Shown piece by piece: positions 22,521 to 41,048 of a stretch of 53,810 bases of DNA. The position numbers were made by a program, and so were the translations under genes. Every line of letters starts with the position of its first letter. The first letter of the stretch is position 1. Origin of the DNA: Ophioceras dolichostomum (lineage: Eukaryota > Ascomycota > Sordariomycetes > Magnaporthales > Ophioceraceae). The notes beneath the pieces were generated by a model that was not told the origin of the DNA, did not search any database, and saw nothing but the letters and a program-made list of their open reading frames with translations. The stretch covers positions 3,263-57,072 of the forward strand of contig PYST01000256.1 of the NCBI GenBank assembly GCA_003049485.1, written 5' to 3'.

Positions 22521-24507
22521 GCGCGCACTGCGCAGAAGTACTTGGTAGGTATTGCATCTCCCCAACTCGACCCTTGTCGACAGCCACAGAGCCCAAGCAT
22601 GAGCCCGAGCCAGCAAGCACATGCACGACGCAGAGGTCATATTTGCTTTTCTATGTCCGCTTTCCATCCTTCATCATCATCCTCACCATCCATCCTTCAG
22701 CCCTGCCGTCCCGCGTCCCGCGTCTACCAACTGCCTGCTTTTTTTCTTCTGCACTGCACTGCACTGCATGGCACTTCGAACCATGCTTTTGTTTTGTGTG
22801 TCCGAACCTGCTTGCTTGCTTGCCCGTCCGTTCCCAATAATCCTTTCTGTCATGGAGCGTGATGAGTGTGGAATGCAGGCCGACAGGGGGGGTTGGTCAG
22901 GGGGGAGGGGGGCAGGGGAAAAGAACAAGGGCCGGCATCATTTTTTGCAGAGAGACGCAGAAAACAAGGGCGGCCAAAGGGCGGCCAAACACACACCGGT
23001 CAAAAGTAAAACTGCCGAAGGAAGATTCTGGAGGGAAAACAAAGAAAAGCTACATGCCATACATGCAAATTACATGGCTACTTATGGAATACGAATTCAC
23101 AGAGATGTGTACTTCGAGCAGCCCATGAAGAAGGGGACATGCGTGGGCGAAAACAAACTAAGTCTCCCTCGTTCCCGGGGCTAAAATAGACGCCCGGCCC
23201 TCATTTTAACCATTTCAGTTTTTCTTCCGAGCGAGGATTGGGACGAAAAATGAAGGGCAAGAAGAAAAAAAAACAAGAAACACCCCAAGTGATGTGCAAG
23301 TGAGCCAGCCAGCCAGTGTCACATCGGGTTCTGGCTTTTTTCGCGCTTTTTTGGTGTGTGTGTGCGTTGGCAGCGTTGGTCGGAGCGCGGCAAAGGGGAT
23401 GGAAAAGAAAGTGATGAGAAAATAGTGAGGAGATGAGGAGGGGTGTGTGAGGAAAAGGGATGTGTGAAGGGCAGAAGGGGAGGGGGCGTCTGAGCTTGCT
23501 TGCTCTGATCTGCAGCCCACTACTGTGGTAGCTTGCCAGACTGGGCTGAGGCTTGCCATTTGCTGAACCAGACCGGCCTCCATGCATGCAAAACCAAACA
23601 GAGACAGGGCAGCAACGAGAAAGAATGCGCTAGTGTTGCCGATTCTCCCTCTTGGAAATGTCGGGCGCGAGAACAACCAGAGCCTTCTCTGGATGGCCTT
23701 ACTTCCCTCCGTAGCTCCCCACAGAGATACAGACAGAGATTCTCTTTGAGCAGATTTTATGTACTTTTTCTTGCCTAGGTACGTTTGTAGGCTATTTCAT
23801 ATACAGCGGGGATACTACGGCAAAGCATAGTTAGGAAGTAAGCCTAGGTAGGTACCTAGATAGATAGAGACCTAGATATTCCGAAAGAAAGCGAGAAGCT
23901 AATACTTCTTCTGCCCTGTTCCTAAACATTCCATTCCGTATCAACCAGCCCAGAAGAACCGCCAGCTCTCTCAGGTCCAAAAATATGGAGAAAGCCAGAA
24001 GAAGAAGAAGAAGGAAAAAAAGGCCAGGCTCGGCCTCCCAGAGTTTATCACCCATCCACTCCACGTTCTTACCCGGTCCCCCCTTTTTATCCCTCCCGTA
24101 TTCCTGATTCCTTGTTTCCCTCCCATTTCCACGAAAGAACGCCAGTTGGCAAAACGTCATCGGCTCCCATAGCTGAGAGCCGGGGTGTAATGTGTTGTGA
24201 ATAATGTTGAAGATACTAGGTAACTAGGTAGGTATCGACGCCGGGAGAAGCGAATATAAGAAAAAAGAAACAGGGCGTGGGACCTTGCGAACGGCGATGT
24301 GGTGTAAAGTAAGGTAGATAGAGGGGTTGTAGATATATTGAGTATTCGTCGACGAGCGTAGATGATGAGTTCGTTTGTTGGCTTCCAGGAGACCTGTCTG
24401 ATGAACGATGGCGAGGAGAGAGAGAGAAGTCAGCAAAGATACCCCTAAAGATACTAGTAGCTAGCAGTAATAGGAGCAGTGTAAAGTGATTGATTTATAC
24501 ACACTCT

Positions 24508-26346
24508 TCAGTGCCCCTGCCCTAACCGGAAAGGCTGGTCCATGCCGCAGTACGCGCACGAGCTCTCGCTGTTGCTGCTGTGGATGCGCTCCCTGGGCGG
24601 CCGGTCGGCGCACCGGCAGATCCACTTCTTGTCGTCGCCCGTCCACGGCATGATGAGCGTCTTCTCCCTGTACAGGTCGTGCTTCAGCCCGCACTCGATG
24701 CAGTACCGCCGCATCGACACCTCTACCGCGCCCTCGGGCGGCATCGACCCGGACCGCTGGCTGCTGCTCGCCGGCGAAGCCGTCCGGAACGCCGGGTCGA
24801 AGTATGATCCGCCGCCGCCAACGCCGCTACTATTACTACCTCCTCCCGCCGCTGCTGCTGCCGCCGCCGCCGCCGCCGCCGCCGCGGCTACCGCAGCGCT
24901 GCTGCCACTACCGCCGTGTCCCCCGTAGCCACCACCGCCGTAGCCGCCGTAGCCGCTCCCGTAGGCGTATTCGAGGCGACGGTCGAGCATCGCGGGCGAG
25001 CCGCCGTAGGCAGACGCCGCCGGGCCCGACGCCGCGGCGTAGTGCGACGACCCGACCGTGCCGCCCGACACGGCGGCGTTCAGCTCGGCGATGCTCGAGC
25101 GCCTGCTGCCCTCGCCGTCCGACATGGCCGAGTCCTCGGCCGGGATGGGCGTGAAGGTGACCTTCTGCGTGATCGGGTTGACGGACGCCCACGCGTGCAG
25201 GGCCTGGTCGGATCCCTTTTCGAACGCGACGGGCCGCTTCATGTTGAAGCAGTAGTAGCAGCCCACCCAGGTGGGCAGCATGTCGGGCGCCGTCCGCCTG
25301 TAGCTCGGCTCGTGCTTCATCTCGCGCTGCATGATCCACGCGATCTTGTCCTCGCGCGGCACGCGCTGCTGGGGGTCCATCCGGTCGCGCCACTCCCGCG
25401 ACCCCATCTTCCACTGCAGGTGGACGAGCTCCTTGTAGTCGACGTACCGGCAGATCCGGTCTAGCACGTTGTCGGGTAGGCGCGCGATGCGCGACTCGCC
25501 CTCTTGGCGCGGGGGCGGCCCCGTGCCCATCCTGTCCCTGATGCGCTCGGGGAGCGGCTTGGTGGACGCGGCGCGGGGGGGAGGAGGAGGTGGTGGTTGT
25601 GGTTGTGGTTGCGGAAGAGCATGGGCATGAGCATGAGCATGAGCATGAGCATGAGCATGAGCGTGAGCATGGTGAGGGGCAGGGGAATGCTGCTGTTGCC
25701 GCAGGCTCGAGACGTGCGGCACCGACAACGCTGTGAGCGACGGGAGGCCCTGGGAGAAGGGCTGGACCTGGGGCTGAGGGTACATCGGAGGGTTTACGAG
25801 TGCGCGCATCTGGAGGGAGCCGAGATGCGCGCCCGCGCTGCTGCCCGCGCTCATATGATGAAGCGACGGGGAGGAAGAAGACGGGGTGGTGAAGAACGCG
25901 TGAGAGGAGGGAGAGGTGTACGATGCGCCGGAGACGGGGAAGTTATAGGAGTAGGAGGAGTGGGTGTTGTGCTGGTTCTGGTGGTGATGCTGCTGATTCT
26001 GCTGGTGGTGGTGATATCCCGGATGGTGCTGCGCTTGGGACGGCGGCTGCGCCTGCGCCTGCTGCGGTTGCGCAGCAAACGTCGCCGCGGTTGGAGTCCT
26101 CATCGAGGAGGAGTTTACGGGAGGAGGCGTCACGTAAAAGGACGGCAGGGCGTAAGGCCCAACGCGATAGTTGCCCCTGGAGACGGCCATGTTGAAGTCG
26201 TCGTCGGCGGCTTCAGTTCCCAGAGCAGCGGCGGACGAGAGTGCAGCAGCGGCGGCAGAGAGCGCAGAGCCGGTCGATGGCGTTGCTGATGGTCGACGAG
26301 AGGAGGAGGAAGACGCGGCTCCCCGAGGCGATGAGTGTGCAGACAT
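24508..26346 (-). CDS. F-box-like, Cys-rich fungal protein of unknown function
   Basis: A single long frame; from the ATG of MSAHSSPRG it gives about 612 residues. The frame stays open further upstream, but that part looks like untranslated sequence. The N-terminal 280 residues are low complexity: Ser/Ala, Gln/His runs, an Ala-His dipeptide repeat (25620-25672) and poly-Pro. An F-box-like segment follows at about residues 285-330 (RIARLPDNVLDRICRYVDYKELV), typical of SCF ubiquitin-ligase substrate adaptors. After it come cysteine pairs that could bind zinc: GCYYCFNMKRP near 360, YCIECGLKHDLY near 545, CRC near 578 and CAYCGM near 599. The latter part is interrupted by a Gly/Tyr-rich stretch and a poly-Ala run. 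F-box proteins bridge targets to Skp1; the target is unknown. The conserved islands between expanded homopolymers argue that it is real. Confidence 0.75.
   Translation of the reverse strand: MSAHSSPRGAASSSSSRRPSATPSTGSALSAAAAALSSAAALGTEAADDDFNMAVSRGNYRVGPYALPSFYVTPPPVNSSSMRTPTAATFAAQPQQAQAQPPSQAQHHPGYHHHQQNQQHHHQNQHNTHSSYSYNFPVSGASYTSPSSHAFFTTPSSSSPSLHHMSAGSSAGAHLGSLQMRALVNPPMYPQPQVQPFSQGLPSLTALSVPHVSSLRQQQHSPAPHHAHAHAHAHAHAHAHAHALPQPQPQPPPPPPPRAASTKPLPERIRDRMGTGPPPRQEGESRIARLPDNVLDRICRYVDYKELVHLQWKMGSREWRDRMDPQQRVPREDKIAWIMQREMKHEPSYRRTAPDMLPTWVGCYYCFNMKRPVAFEKGSDQALHAWASVNPITQKVTFTPIPAEDSAMSDGEGSRRSSIAELNAAVSGGTVGSSHYAAASGPAASAYGGSPAMLDRRLEYAYGSGYGGYGGGGYGGHGGSGSSAAVAAAAAAAAAAAAAAGGGSNSSGVGGGGSYFDPAFRTASPASSSQRSGSMPPEGAVEVSMRRYCIECGLKHDLYREKTLIMPWTGDDKKWICRCADRPPRERIHSSNSESSCAYCGMDQPFRLGQGH
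25620..25672. repeat. Hexanucleotide repeat encoding Ala-His
   Basis: About eight copies of GAGCAT with one GAGCGT variant, read on the minus strand as alternating Ala-His in the F-box-like protein. Such repeats are prone to length change, so alleles may differ. Confidence 0.9.
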
Positions 26347-33443
<7,097 letters not shown>

Positions 33444-35561
33444 ATGCCGCTCCTCAGCGATTACCTCCGGCATCGCCGTGACTGGTGAGTCCATCCGTAT
33501 CTGCAACCAACCAACCAACCAACCAACCAAACCCGCCCTCCTCTGTCCCCCTCTCCCCTCTCCCACAATGCCGTCGTTATGCCACCCCCCTCTAGTCCGA
33601 ACAGAGGCTCACATCTCATTGCTATGCGAATACCAAATGCACTAGCAAGTTCAAGCAAGACCAACGCGCAGAGCGGGTCGCTTCCTTGCCCAAGTACCAT
33701 GGCAGCATCACCGCTGCTGATCAGGCTACGATAAGGGCCCCCATCGAGGACCTCGTGAAGGGCGTCCACGGGGGAACCATCAAGCCGATCGACATCCTCC
33801 TGACCTATGGCAAGGTGGCCCTGCATGCACACGCTAAGACCAATTGCCTCACCGAGATCATGCTGCCGAGCGCGGAAGTTGCCCTGAAAGACGGCAGCAC
33901 AAATCTCAAGGGGCCTCTGGCGGGCATCCCGGTGAGCCTCAAGGAGTAGGTCTTGATATCCACCTACCTAAGTGATGGGACTTCATTCGACTAAAACAAA
34001 AAGCACACAGCACAATCCCCGTCAAGGACTACGACAGCACGGTAGGCTACAGCAGCTTCGTGGGCAACGCGACGGCGCGGGAGGCCGCCATCGTGCGTCT
34101 GCTGCGCGACGCGGGCGCGGTGCCGTACGTCAAGACCAACCTGCCCATCACGCTGCTTTCCTTCGAGTCCACCAACGACGTCTGGGGCCGCTGCACCAAC
34201 CCGCACAACGCCCACTGCTCGCCCGGCGGCTCGACGGGCGGCGAGTCCGCGCTGCTCGCGCTGGGCGGCCGCGTCGGCGTCGGCAGCGATGTGGCCGGAA
34301 GCGTGCGCCTCCCCGCCGCCTGGTCCGGCTGCTACTCGCTGCGCTGCTCGACGGGCCGCTGGCCCAAGGCCGGCGTCTGCACGAGCATGCCGGGCCAGGA
34401 GGGAGTCCCCAGCGTGTACAGCCCCATGGCGCGCACCCTCGGCGACCTAGCCTACTTCACGCGCGCCGTGATCGGCATGGGGCCCTGGAGGTACGACTAC
34501 ACCGTGCATCCGATCCCCTGGCGCGAGGAGGCCGCCGCGCTGACCGCGGAGAAGAAGGTCCTCCGCGTCGGCGTGCTGCGCTCCGACGGCGTCGTAGATC
34601 CCAGCCCCGCGTGCGCGCGGGCCTTGAACATGGTGGAGGAGGCGCTCCGCCGCGCGGGGCACGAGGTCGTCGTGGCTCGACCCCCGGGTGGACCAGACGA
34701 GACGCTGGACTGCCTGCGCGTGGCGTCGCAGCTGCTCAACGCGGACGGCTGCCACATGTTCGAGTCGTTCCGCCGGGGAGGCGAGTGGCTCGACGAGGGG
34801 GCCGGCCAGATGCGCCGCCTGATGCGGCTGCCGGCCCCGCTCAGGTACGTCTACTACCTGTGGCTGAGGTACGTGCGGCGTGACGACGTGACGGCCGCGC
34901 TCGTGCGCGGGTGGTACCCCCGGACGGCGTTCGAGAACTGGAAGCTTGTAATGGAGCGCGAGGCGCACCGCCAGCGCTGGTTCGACTGGTGGGACGAGGC
35001 CGGGTTCGACTTCCTCGTGACGCCGCCGAATGCGACGCCGGCGCTGCCGCATGATGCGATGAGGGATGCGTTTAGCAGCTGTGGATACACTTTCCTTTTC
35101 AACTTCGTGAGTTTCACAGACTTCTTCAGATCTGGCCCTCAGATCTGCTCCCCTTTGCTGGTTTTGCGCTTTCCAAACCACTTCATCATCGTGGTTCTGT
35201 CCCCACTCTGGATTCAGCTCTGCTGTGCTATACTTCGTACCCCTTCCAGCATGACAGGGGAAACTTGGACTAATAACCACCGGTGAATAAACCGAAACAG
35301 CTAGACTACACTGCGGGCGTTATGCCAGTGTCGCATGTCGATAAGTCGCTCGACGGGCTGCCGAAAGACTTCAACGTCAGGAAGCTGAACGGCATCGCTC
35401 AGGGAGCCTACAAGCACTACGACGCGACCGCTATGCACGGGCTTCCCCTGGCCGTGCAGGTCGTAGGGAGGAGACTGGAGGAAGAGAAGGTCCTGGCGGC
35501 CATGAAGAGGGTGGAGGATGCACTAGGAGGCGAGAAGTATCAGCTACTAGAGGTTGATTGA
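33444..35561 (+). CDS. Amidase (amidase-signature family)
   Basis: Four exons: 33444-33484, 33646-33945, 34011-35106 and 35301-35561, about 565 residues, with frame kept across GT-AG introns. The amidase-signature triad is present: the catalytic Lys in PVSLKD (spanning the exon 2/3 junction), the cis-Ser in the SPGGSTGGES loop, and the nucleophile Ser in GSDVAGSVRLPA. The full length and the C-terminal HGLPLAVQVVG block match fungal amidases related to acetamidase and fatty-acid amide hydrolase. These enzymes hydrolyse amides to the acid and ammonia; the substrate here is not determinable. The small first exon (MPLLSDYLRHRRD) is supported by the exact phase match to exon 2. Intron 1 contains a CCAA tetranucleotide repeat. 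It is followed in the same direction by a methyltransferase, about 470 bp away. Reading through either of introns 2 or 3 would truncate the protein. Confidence 0.93.
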
Positions 35562-36027
35562 TGGGTAACTATGGAGATGGCCATGGTACGCTGGAACAGG
35601 GGGTTGACTGTTAGCCTGTTAGCTGCGTTGCGATATAGCAATATAGGTATCTACCTCCTGCCACCAAATGCAGACCACGAACTGAACAATGCCTACCACG
35701 TACCTTCCATCTCAGCTCCCAGTGAATATCAGACGGCGGGTTAGAGGATCATTAAGAGTCTCCGATCTCGGCGGTTGGGGAGTTGCAGGGTGCGGCTCCC
35801 CCAGGATGTGGGGATATCAGATGGTGACAGCTTCCCCCCACGTAGTGAGTGACCACCACCAAGGGAATCCAGGGCTGTTGTTCCCTCCCGCTCTTCGTGT
35901 ATAAAATCCAGGTCCCTCTTCTTTTTCAGCGCTCTAGTCCCTACCTCTTTCTAGGCAATTCTGTAATCGTTCTCCGCGCGTTTTTACACTAAATAAATAC
36001 CAACGAGTTCTTAACACCCGAGTCAAG
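35562..36027. other. Intergenic, amidase to methyltransferase
   Basis: No coding sequence is seen. It should contain the amidase 3' untranslated region and the methyltransferase promoter; a TATAAA-like sequence lies near 35900. Confidence 0.6.
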
Positions 36028-37211
36028 ATGGCGGCCGCAACTGCACAGAAAGACCACTGGTCTACGGAGGTGAGTTGGCAACAGCGATGGGCAATGGCCG
36101 AAGATGGGCAAAAATCGCCGGAAGAGCGCAACTGATGGACCCGGGCGTAGGAATACCAATCCGCCGCGTCCTTCGTGCCAAAATTGGCCGGCAAGGTAGT
36201 GGGCTGGCTAGACCTTCAGAAGGACGACGTCGTCCTCGACCTTGGCTGTGGTGGTAAGGCTACCTTCTCTCCTGTCCTTACTCGCTTTTGATGGCCCCAT
36301 CCCTTCGCTGGACATTTTCGCTAACAAATCCAAATCTCGGTACAACAAAGACGGCGTCATCGCCCTCGATATGGCGCCGATCTTAGCCTCCGGAACCGGA
36401 TCTCTGCACGGCATCGACTCCTCACCGGCCATGGTCGCAGCGGCTGAAAAGGCCGTTGCGGAGGCCGGGTTCAAGAATTGTACTTTCGAAGGTGAGAACC
36501 TAAGATGAGACGGATAGGAGCAGTGTGTGTGGTTGCACGACAGGTCATGCTGACCCGGACTCCACCCCTGTCAACCCCGGTTCCGTCCCGCAACCGGGTC
36601 GGTAAATCGGGGTCGGTCTTAACAAACATAAACTTACCAAAAAAAACACAGCCTACGACGCCGCGAAAATCGTGGGCAAGCCGGAGCTCCAGCAGGGCAG
36701 GTTCACCAAGGCCTTCTCCAATGCGGCGATGCACTGGATTCTTCGTCCCGAGTCCTCGCGCGAGACGTTCTTCCGCGGCGTGCGCGACGCGCTCAAGCCG
36801 GGCGGCGTCTTCGCCTTCGAGATGGGCGGGCTCGGCTGCGTGTCCGAGATGAAGGCGGGCATCATCGCCGCGGTGGGGCGGCGCATCGGCGGCGGCGTGA
36901 AGAAGGCGGCCGAGGCGAGCCCGTGGTTCTTCCCGGACGAGGACTGGATCCGGGCCGCGATGAGGGAGGAGGACGGGTGGCGGATCGAGAAGCTGGAGAC
37001 GCAGTGGCGGCCAACCAAGGCGGGCGGGACGGGCGTGGACGGCTGGGTGAGGCTGTTCGCGAAGCAGTTCTTCGAGGTGATCGAGGATGAGGGGGAGAGG
37101 GAGGAGGCGATTCGCGAGGCGGTTGAGCTGCTGGAGATCATTTGCGCCACGCCGGATGGGGGATATATGTTTAGCTATGTCCGCGTCCGGTGCCTGGCTA
37201 CGCGAGTGTAG
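36028..37211 (+). CDS. Class I SAM-dependent methyltransferase
   Basis: Four exons: 36028-36069, 36151-36253, 36351-36491 and 36652-37211, about 281 residues. All junctions are GT-AG and in frame. Motif I reads VVLDLGCGDG and spans the exon 2/3 junction. The acidic residue that binds the SAM ribose follows in LHGIDSSPAM. A later SNAAMHWI block resembles trans-aconitate methyltransferase-type enzymes, and LKPGGVFAFEMGG matches motif III. It is a small-molecule or protein methyltransferase of the Methyltransf_11/25 type; the substrate is unknown. There is no signal peptide or transmembrane helix, so it is probably cytosolic. It lies downstream of the amidase on the same strand, but fungal genes are transcribed singly and no joint function is implied. 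The start ATG follows a plausible promoter and begins MAAATAQKDHW. Confidence 0.9.
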
Positions 37212-37799
37212 GTGTAAGCACCTAGCTTGCCAAGACCGTCGTCTGGAATGTTGGCCTCAGCGCTGTCATTGATTTTTCTATTTCCCCCTTTCTTTCCTCA
37301 TCATCTCTCTTTCTCTCTCCCCCTCCCCCTCTTTGCTTTTAGCTTATCTGAAGGCAAATTTAATACACCAATCCCCACTGACATGAATGCATCCTAACTC
37401 GTCATCTGTTTGCCTGGTCAATTTCGACACAAGTTACTGAATAAACAAAGAACGATCCATGCCGAGGGAGCGAGGATCCACGGCCGAGATCTCGCCCCGC
37501 AATCTCCAACCCCGCTGTCTCTGATCCCGAGATGACGTCGGGGTGGTCCGAGCGGGGGTCCGCCGACCGTTATTAGCGATATGGATAAGCCGTTACACCC
37601 CTGGACAAAAGATTTACGAGTCTTGTGAACAAAAAGCAACGGCATCTCAGAATCTGGATCCATGCTAGCCAGTTCTTGACAAGTTAAAAATTACTTCGTT
37701 TCCGAGCTCCAGAAAGCACTACTCTCTGATGCTTTGACGAGACACCACCCCGGAATCTGCACAACCATCGACAGCGCTTCTCTTTGGCCTCCGCCCAAG
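37212..37799. other. Intergenic, methyltransferase to DUF1776 gene
   Basis: It begins with a pyrimidine-rich stretch (37270-37340) typical of a 3' untranslated region and continues into the promoter of the next gene. No gene is seen. Confidence 0.6.
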
Positions 37800-39619
37800 A
37801 TGTCGGCTGATGATCAAGTGTTCCTAGACGTGGTGAGTAAACCAAATAACCCTGCATCGGTGATAGCATTTTCCGTGCTGATGTGTCGCTCGTATGTTTC
37901 ATTCCATACAGCTATCGTCACTCCCGAACGAAGTGCGACGGTACTCGAGCGATGTAGCCGAATACATCGACCGGCACGTCGAGGCCATGGCCGACCTCCT
38001 CCGCGAGCAGCTCTCCTCAGCCACGTGGCTGCCCGACTCCGTCCGACCGCGCCTGCCTCCTCCTCCCCCGATCTCCTCGGTGGCCCTTTCTTCGTCTACC
38101 TACGAGAGGCTGGAGGACTGGATCTCGCGGCACCGCCTGCTGACGGGCCTCGTCGTCCTCGCCACCGGCACCATGCTCTTCCGGACATACCGGCGAAGCC
38201 AGTTCTGCCGCAAGACGCGCCGGGCAAAGCGCGCCCGGAACGGCGGCAGGGTCGAGGTCGTGGTGGTCGCGGGGAAGCCGAGCCTGCCGCTCACCAAGTC
38301 GCTGGCCTTGGATCTGGAGAGGAGGGGCCACATCGTCTATGTGGTGTGCAACTCGGCAGAGGACGAGGCTGTGGTGCACCACATGTCGCGGCCGGATATC
38401 AAGCCACTGCCTATCGACATCACTGATGTATGAGAAATGCTTCTTCTTTGTCTCTTGATTTTTGTGTGCTTACCTGCGCAAGGAGGCAAGCACAGTATTT
38501 CTAACAGCGATTATGTTCTAACAACAACAACAACAACAGCCACCAAGCGCCGGAGCCTCGATCGAGAGGTTCGCGCAATATCTCCAGGTGCCTCACGCTC
38601 CCGTATCGAAGGCCAAAGCCAACTACCTCTCCCTGAAGGCAGTCATCCTGGTACCCTCGATCAGCTACCAGACCTCGCCCATCGCGACCATACCGCCGTC
38701 CAGCTTCGCCGACCTCTTCAACACGCACCTCCTCCACCCGATCCTCACCATCCAGGCGTTCCTGCCCCTACTGACGACCCGGCTTCACCCAACCGACCCC
38801 TCCTCCTCGACTGCTGCGCCGACCACCGCCACCACCTCCGCATCCGCATCATCATCGTCACCTTCATCGTCGTCGTCGTCATCCACGCCACCACCCCCGC
38901 CTAAAGTGGTCGTCTTCACGCCCTCGATCATCTCCTCCATCAACCCACCCTTCCACGCCCCCGAAGCGACCGTCTGCTCCGCCCTCTCGGCCTTCACCGA
39001 GGTCCTGGCCGCCGAGCTCCGCCCGCTCTCCATCCCCGTCACCCACCTGCAGCTCGGCACCTTCGACCTCGCCGGCTTCACCCCCGCGGCGGCGGCGGGC
39101 GCGGCGGCTGCCGCGAGGGCCACAACAGCGGGCCTCCTCCTGCCCGCCCCGTCCGGGGATGGCGCACACTCGTGGCCCGAGACCGCGCGCCAGGCGTACG
39201 GGCGCAACTTCGGCGCGCAGGGCCGCTCGTCCCTCGCGGCGGGGAGAGTCGTCCCGGGCCTGAGGGGCACGCCGCTGCGCGAGCTGCACTACGCGCTGTT
39301 CGACATCATCGACGGCTCCAACGCCGCCGCCGTGGTCCGCGTGGGCCTCGGCGCGAACCTGTACGGCTTCGTGGGCCGCTGGTTCCCGCGCGGGCTAGTG
39401 GCGTGGATGATGGGCGTGCGGCGCGTGGACGAGCTTGCTGCTTGGCAGCCTGCTGCTGCTGCTGCGTCGTCGTCGTCGTCCGTTGAGGAGGGCGGCAGTA
39501 GTAGGTCTGGCAGCGAGAATGGCGATTTCGTCGCCGTGGGGGGTGCGGGCGGCGGGGATGCGTCGTCGTCGAGCCAGCAGATGGGCGATGCGAATGTTTG
39601 GAGGACTGCGGCGTTGTAA
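37800..39619 (+). CDS. DUF1776 family protein (SDR-like, membrane-anchored)
   Basis: Three exons: 37800-37832, 37912-38427 and 38540-39619, about 542 residues. The intron before exon 3 ends in a CAA repeat. The N-terminus carries an amphipathic stretch, and a transmembrane helix follows near residues 108-125 (LLTGLVVLATGTMLF), just before a basic cluster. A degenerate Rossmann-like unit comes next (VEVVVVAGKPSLPLTKSLALDLERRGH), without a classic GxxxGxG loop. Later blocks (VVVFTPSIISS, LAAELRPLSIPVTHLQLGTFD) correspond to the catalytic and post-catalytic parts of short-chain dehydrogenases. This pattern is what I know of the fungal DUF1776 family, which includes yeast Tda5, whose function is poorly known. 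Low-complexity Ser/Ala/Pro insertions occupy about residues 255-285 and the C-terminus. It converges with yth1. Confidence 0.82.
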
Positions 39620-40142
39620 ATATCTAGGGACCGGGACCATTCCATCCGTTGTTTGTACATAGGTACCTAGGTACCTTTATAGAGCTTTCAGGGAAGGGCT
39701 TGAACGTCACCCACCCGGGAAGGGGGAAAGAGGTCTGGAGTTCGGCGATGGATGGGTAAAGGGGGGCTGGCTGGCTGGTTGGCTGACTTGCTGAATTGCT
39801 GGAAATCCGCCCCCCTTCTGCATTTGTGTTGCGCATCACGACTCACTTCGTGCCACATAGTTCGGAGACATGCCGCTCACTCTTGATCTGTTGCAGCTTG
39901 CACAGAAATAATCCTGTAATATGGTCGCCGCTGAATATAATCGCCTCTTTCTAGAGAGAATGAAGTTTGAAGTTGATCGGTGACTATTCGTATATCATGG
40001 TATTCGTCGTAAGCGAGCCGAGCTACCTGAGGCAGGCGGGCTCTTGGGTATCTATCTGATGATGCACTAGAAGAATGAGTGACCAAACAACAACCAGCGG
40101 GGGACGGCGGATGGTTTCGACAGTTCGAGAGCCTCCTCAATA
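39620..40142. other. Convergent intergenic region
   Basis: Shared 3' region of the DUF1776 gene (+) and yth1 (-). A TACCTAGG palindrome lies at 39658-39676, just past the DUF1776 stop. No gene is seen. Confidence 0.65.
39658..39676. repeat. TACCTAGG-type palindrome in a 3' region
   Basis: TAGGTACCTAGGTACCT, 40 bp after the DUF1776 stop codon. It belongs to the dispersed self-complementary family and would form a hairpin in the transcript if included in the 3' untranslated region. Confidence 0.8.
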
Positions 40143-41048
40143 CTAGTGATTCCGACCACCTCTGAACTTGCCATGTCCGCCTCGCCCTCCCCAACGGCCG
40201 CCGCCACCGCCCCGACCGCCACCAAACTTGTCCTTGAACCCCGGCCTGTCGAAGCGCTTCCTATCGCGACCTCCATCCCGATCCCTGTCCCGATCCCTGT
40301 CCCTGTCCCTGTCCCCTCCCCTCTCGTCATCGTCGTCGTTGTAGTCCCTCCTACCAAACTCGTCCGCGGCAGCAGCGGGCGCGCGCTCGACCCGCACGCT
40401 GGGCTTCTCCAGGTTGGGGTCCCACTTCGGGTGCGTCCCCTCCTTGCACGCGCGGCCGTCCGGGCAGAAGCCGCAGAGGTAGTACGGGCACAAGCTGCGG
40501 CGGACGTGCTTCTTCGAGCACCGGGGGCCCAGCGGGCAGAAGCCCTGGTCGTAGTGCGGGCAGGGCGGGAGCTTGGACTGCGGGTCGATGTGCAGGTACA
40601 GGCACTCCTCGCCGTTCTGGCAGAAGCCGTGGCGCACGAAGAAGTTGCACTCGGGCATCTTGCGCAGGTTGTACTCGTGCAGGAACTCGCAGCTGTCGCC
40701 CTTCTTGCAGAGGCCACGCAGCCAGTGCTTGCACACGAGGCTGTTGAACGCGGGGCCGTCGTGGCGCCCGCCGCGCCCGCCGCCGCGGCCGTCGCGGTCG
40801 CTCGTGTCGGCCGAGGGCGGGATGGAGGAGTGCGCGGTCGGCGGGGAGACGTGCCGCTCGAGGCAGCGCGTGCCGTTCGGGCAGTTGCCGCCCGACGCGT
40901 AGATCTTGCAGATGGGCCGGTCGGGAGGCAGGCTGTGCTGGTACGTCTGCTGCAGGAACGGCGTGAAGGAGAAGGTGTATTGCGATGGGGTGTGGGTGAG
41001 CATTTGCTCGACCATGCTGGCCACGCTTGGCCGGGTGGCGGCCGCCAT
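40143..41048 (-). CDS. yth1: CPSF30/Yth1 CCCH zinc-finger polyadenylation factor
   Basis: Single exon, 301 residues. Five CCCH zinc fingers are visible: C47-C56-C62-H66 (CKIYASGGNCPNGTRCLERH), then fingers starting at C106 (CKHWLRGLCKKGDSCEFLH), CNFFVRHGFCQNGEECLYLH, CPHYDQGFCPLGPRCSKKH and CPYYLCGFCPDGRACKEGTH. This is the diagnostic array of the cleavage and polyadenylation factor subunit that binds the AAUAAA-type signal and contacts Fip1. Fingers 1 and 2 are separated by a Gly/Arg linker (about 85-95). The C-terminus has an Arg-Asp dipeptide repeat followed by an RGG box, as in fungal orthologues. It acts in the nucleus in mRNA 3'-end processing. The start is the first ATG (MAAATRPSVA). 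The csn3 gene lies upstream in the same orientation, with csn3's stop about 740 bp before this start. Confidence 0.96.
   Translation of the reverse strand: MAAATRPSVASMVEQMLTHTPSQYTFSFTPFLQQTYQHSLPPDRPICKIYASGGNCPNGTRCLERHVSPPTAHSSIPPSADTSDRDGRGGGRGGRHDGPAFNSLVCKHWLRGLCKKGDSCEFLHEYNLRKMPECNFFVRHGFCQNGEECLYLHIDPQSKLPPCPHYDQGFCPLGPRCSKKHVRRSLCPYYLCGFCPDGRACKEGTHPKWDPNLEKPSVRVERAPAAAADEFGRRDYNDDDDERGGDRDRDRDRDRDRDGGRDRKRFDRPGFKDKFGGGRGGGGGRWGGRGGHGKFRGGRNH

Larger units (their letters stand above)
12944..24507. other. 11.6-kb gene-poor region
   Basis: No protein gene can be supported on either strand. Open frames are short, of biased composition and mutually overlapping. The region contains many self-complementary TACCTAGG/GGTAGGTA elements and purine or pyrimidine tracts. 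It also has CTG runs (22361-22436), GGATG and GGAGT repeats (about 19080-19100 and 20250-20270), TTGC repeats (about 16540-16565) and a GCATGCATGC-type palindrome near 18200. Right after 12943 it should include the 3' untranslated region of the small Tyr-rich gene, and near 24507 that of the F-box gene. Long non-coding transcripts or regulatory DNA are possible but not shown. Confidence 0.55.

Noticed and set aside
25504..26289. 261-residue plus-strand frame
   Set aside because: Antisense to the F-box-like gene; Arg/Gly/Val-rich with no domain.
33972..34883. 303-residue frame overlapping the amidase
   Set aside because: Arg/Ala-rich alternate frame of amidase exon 3.
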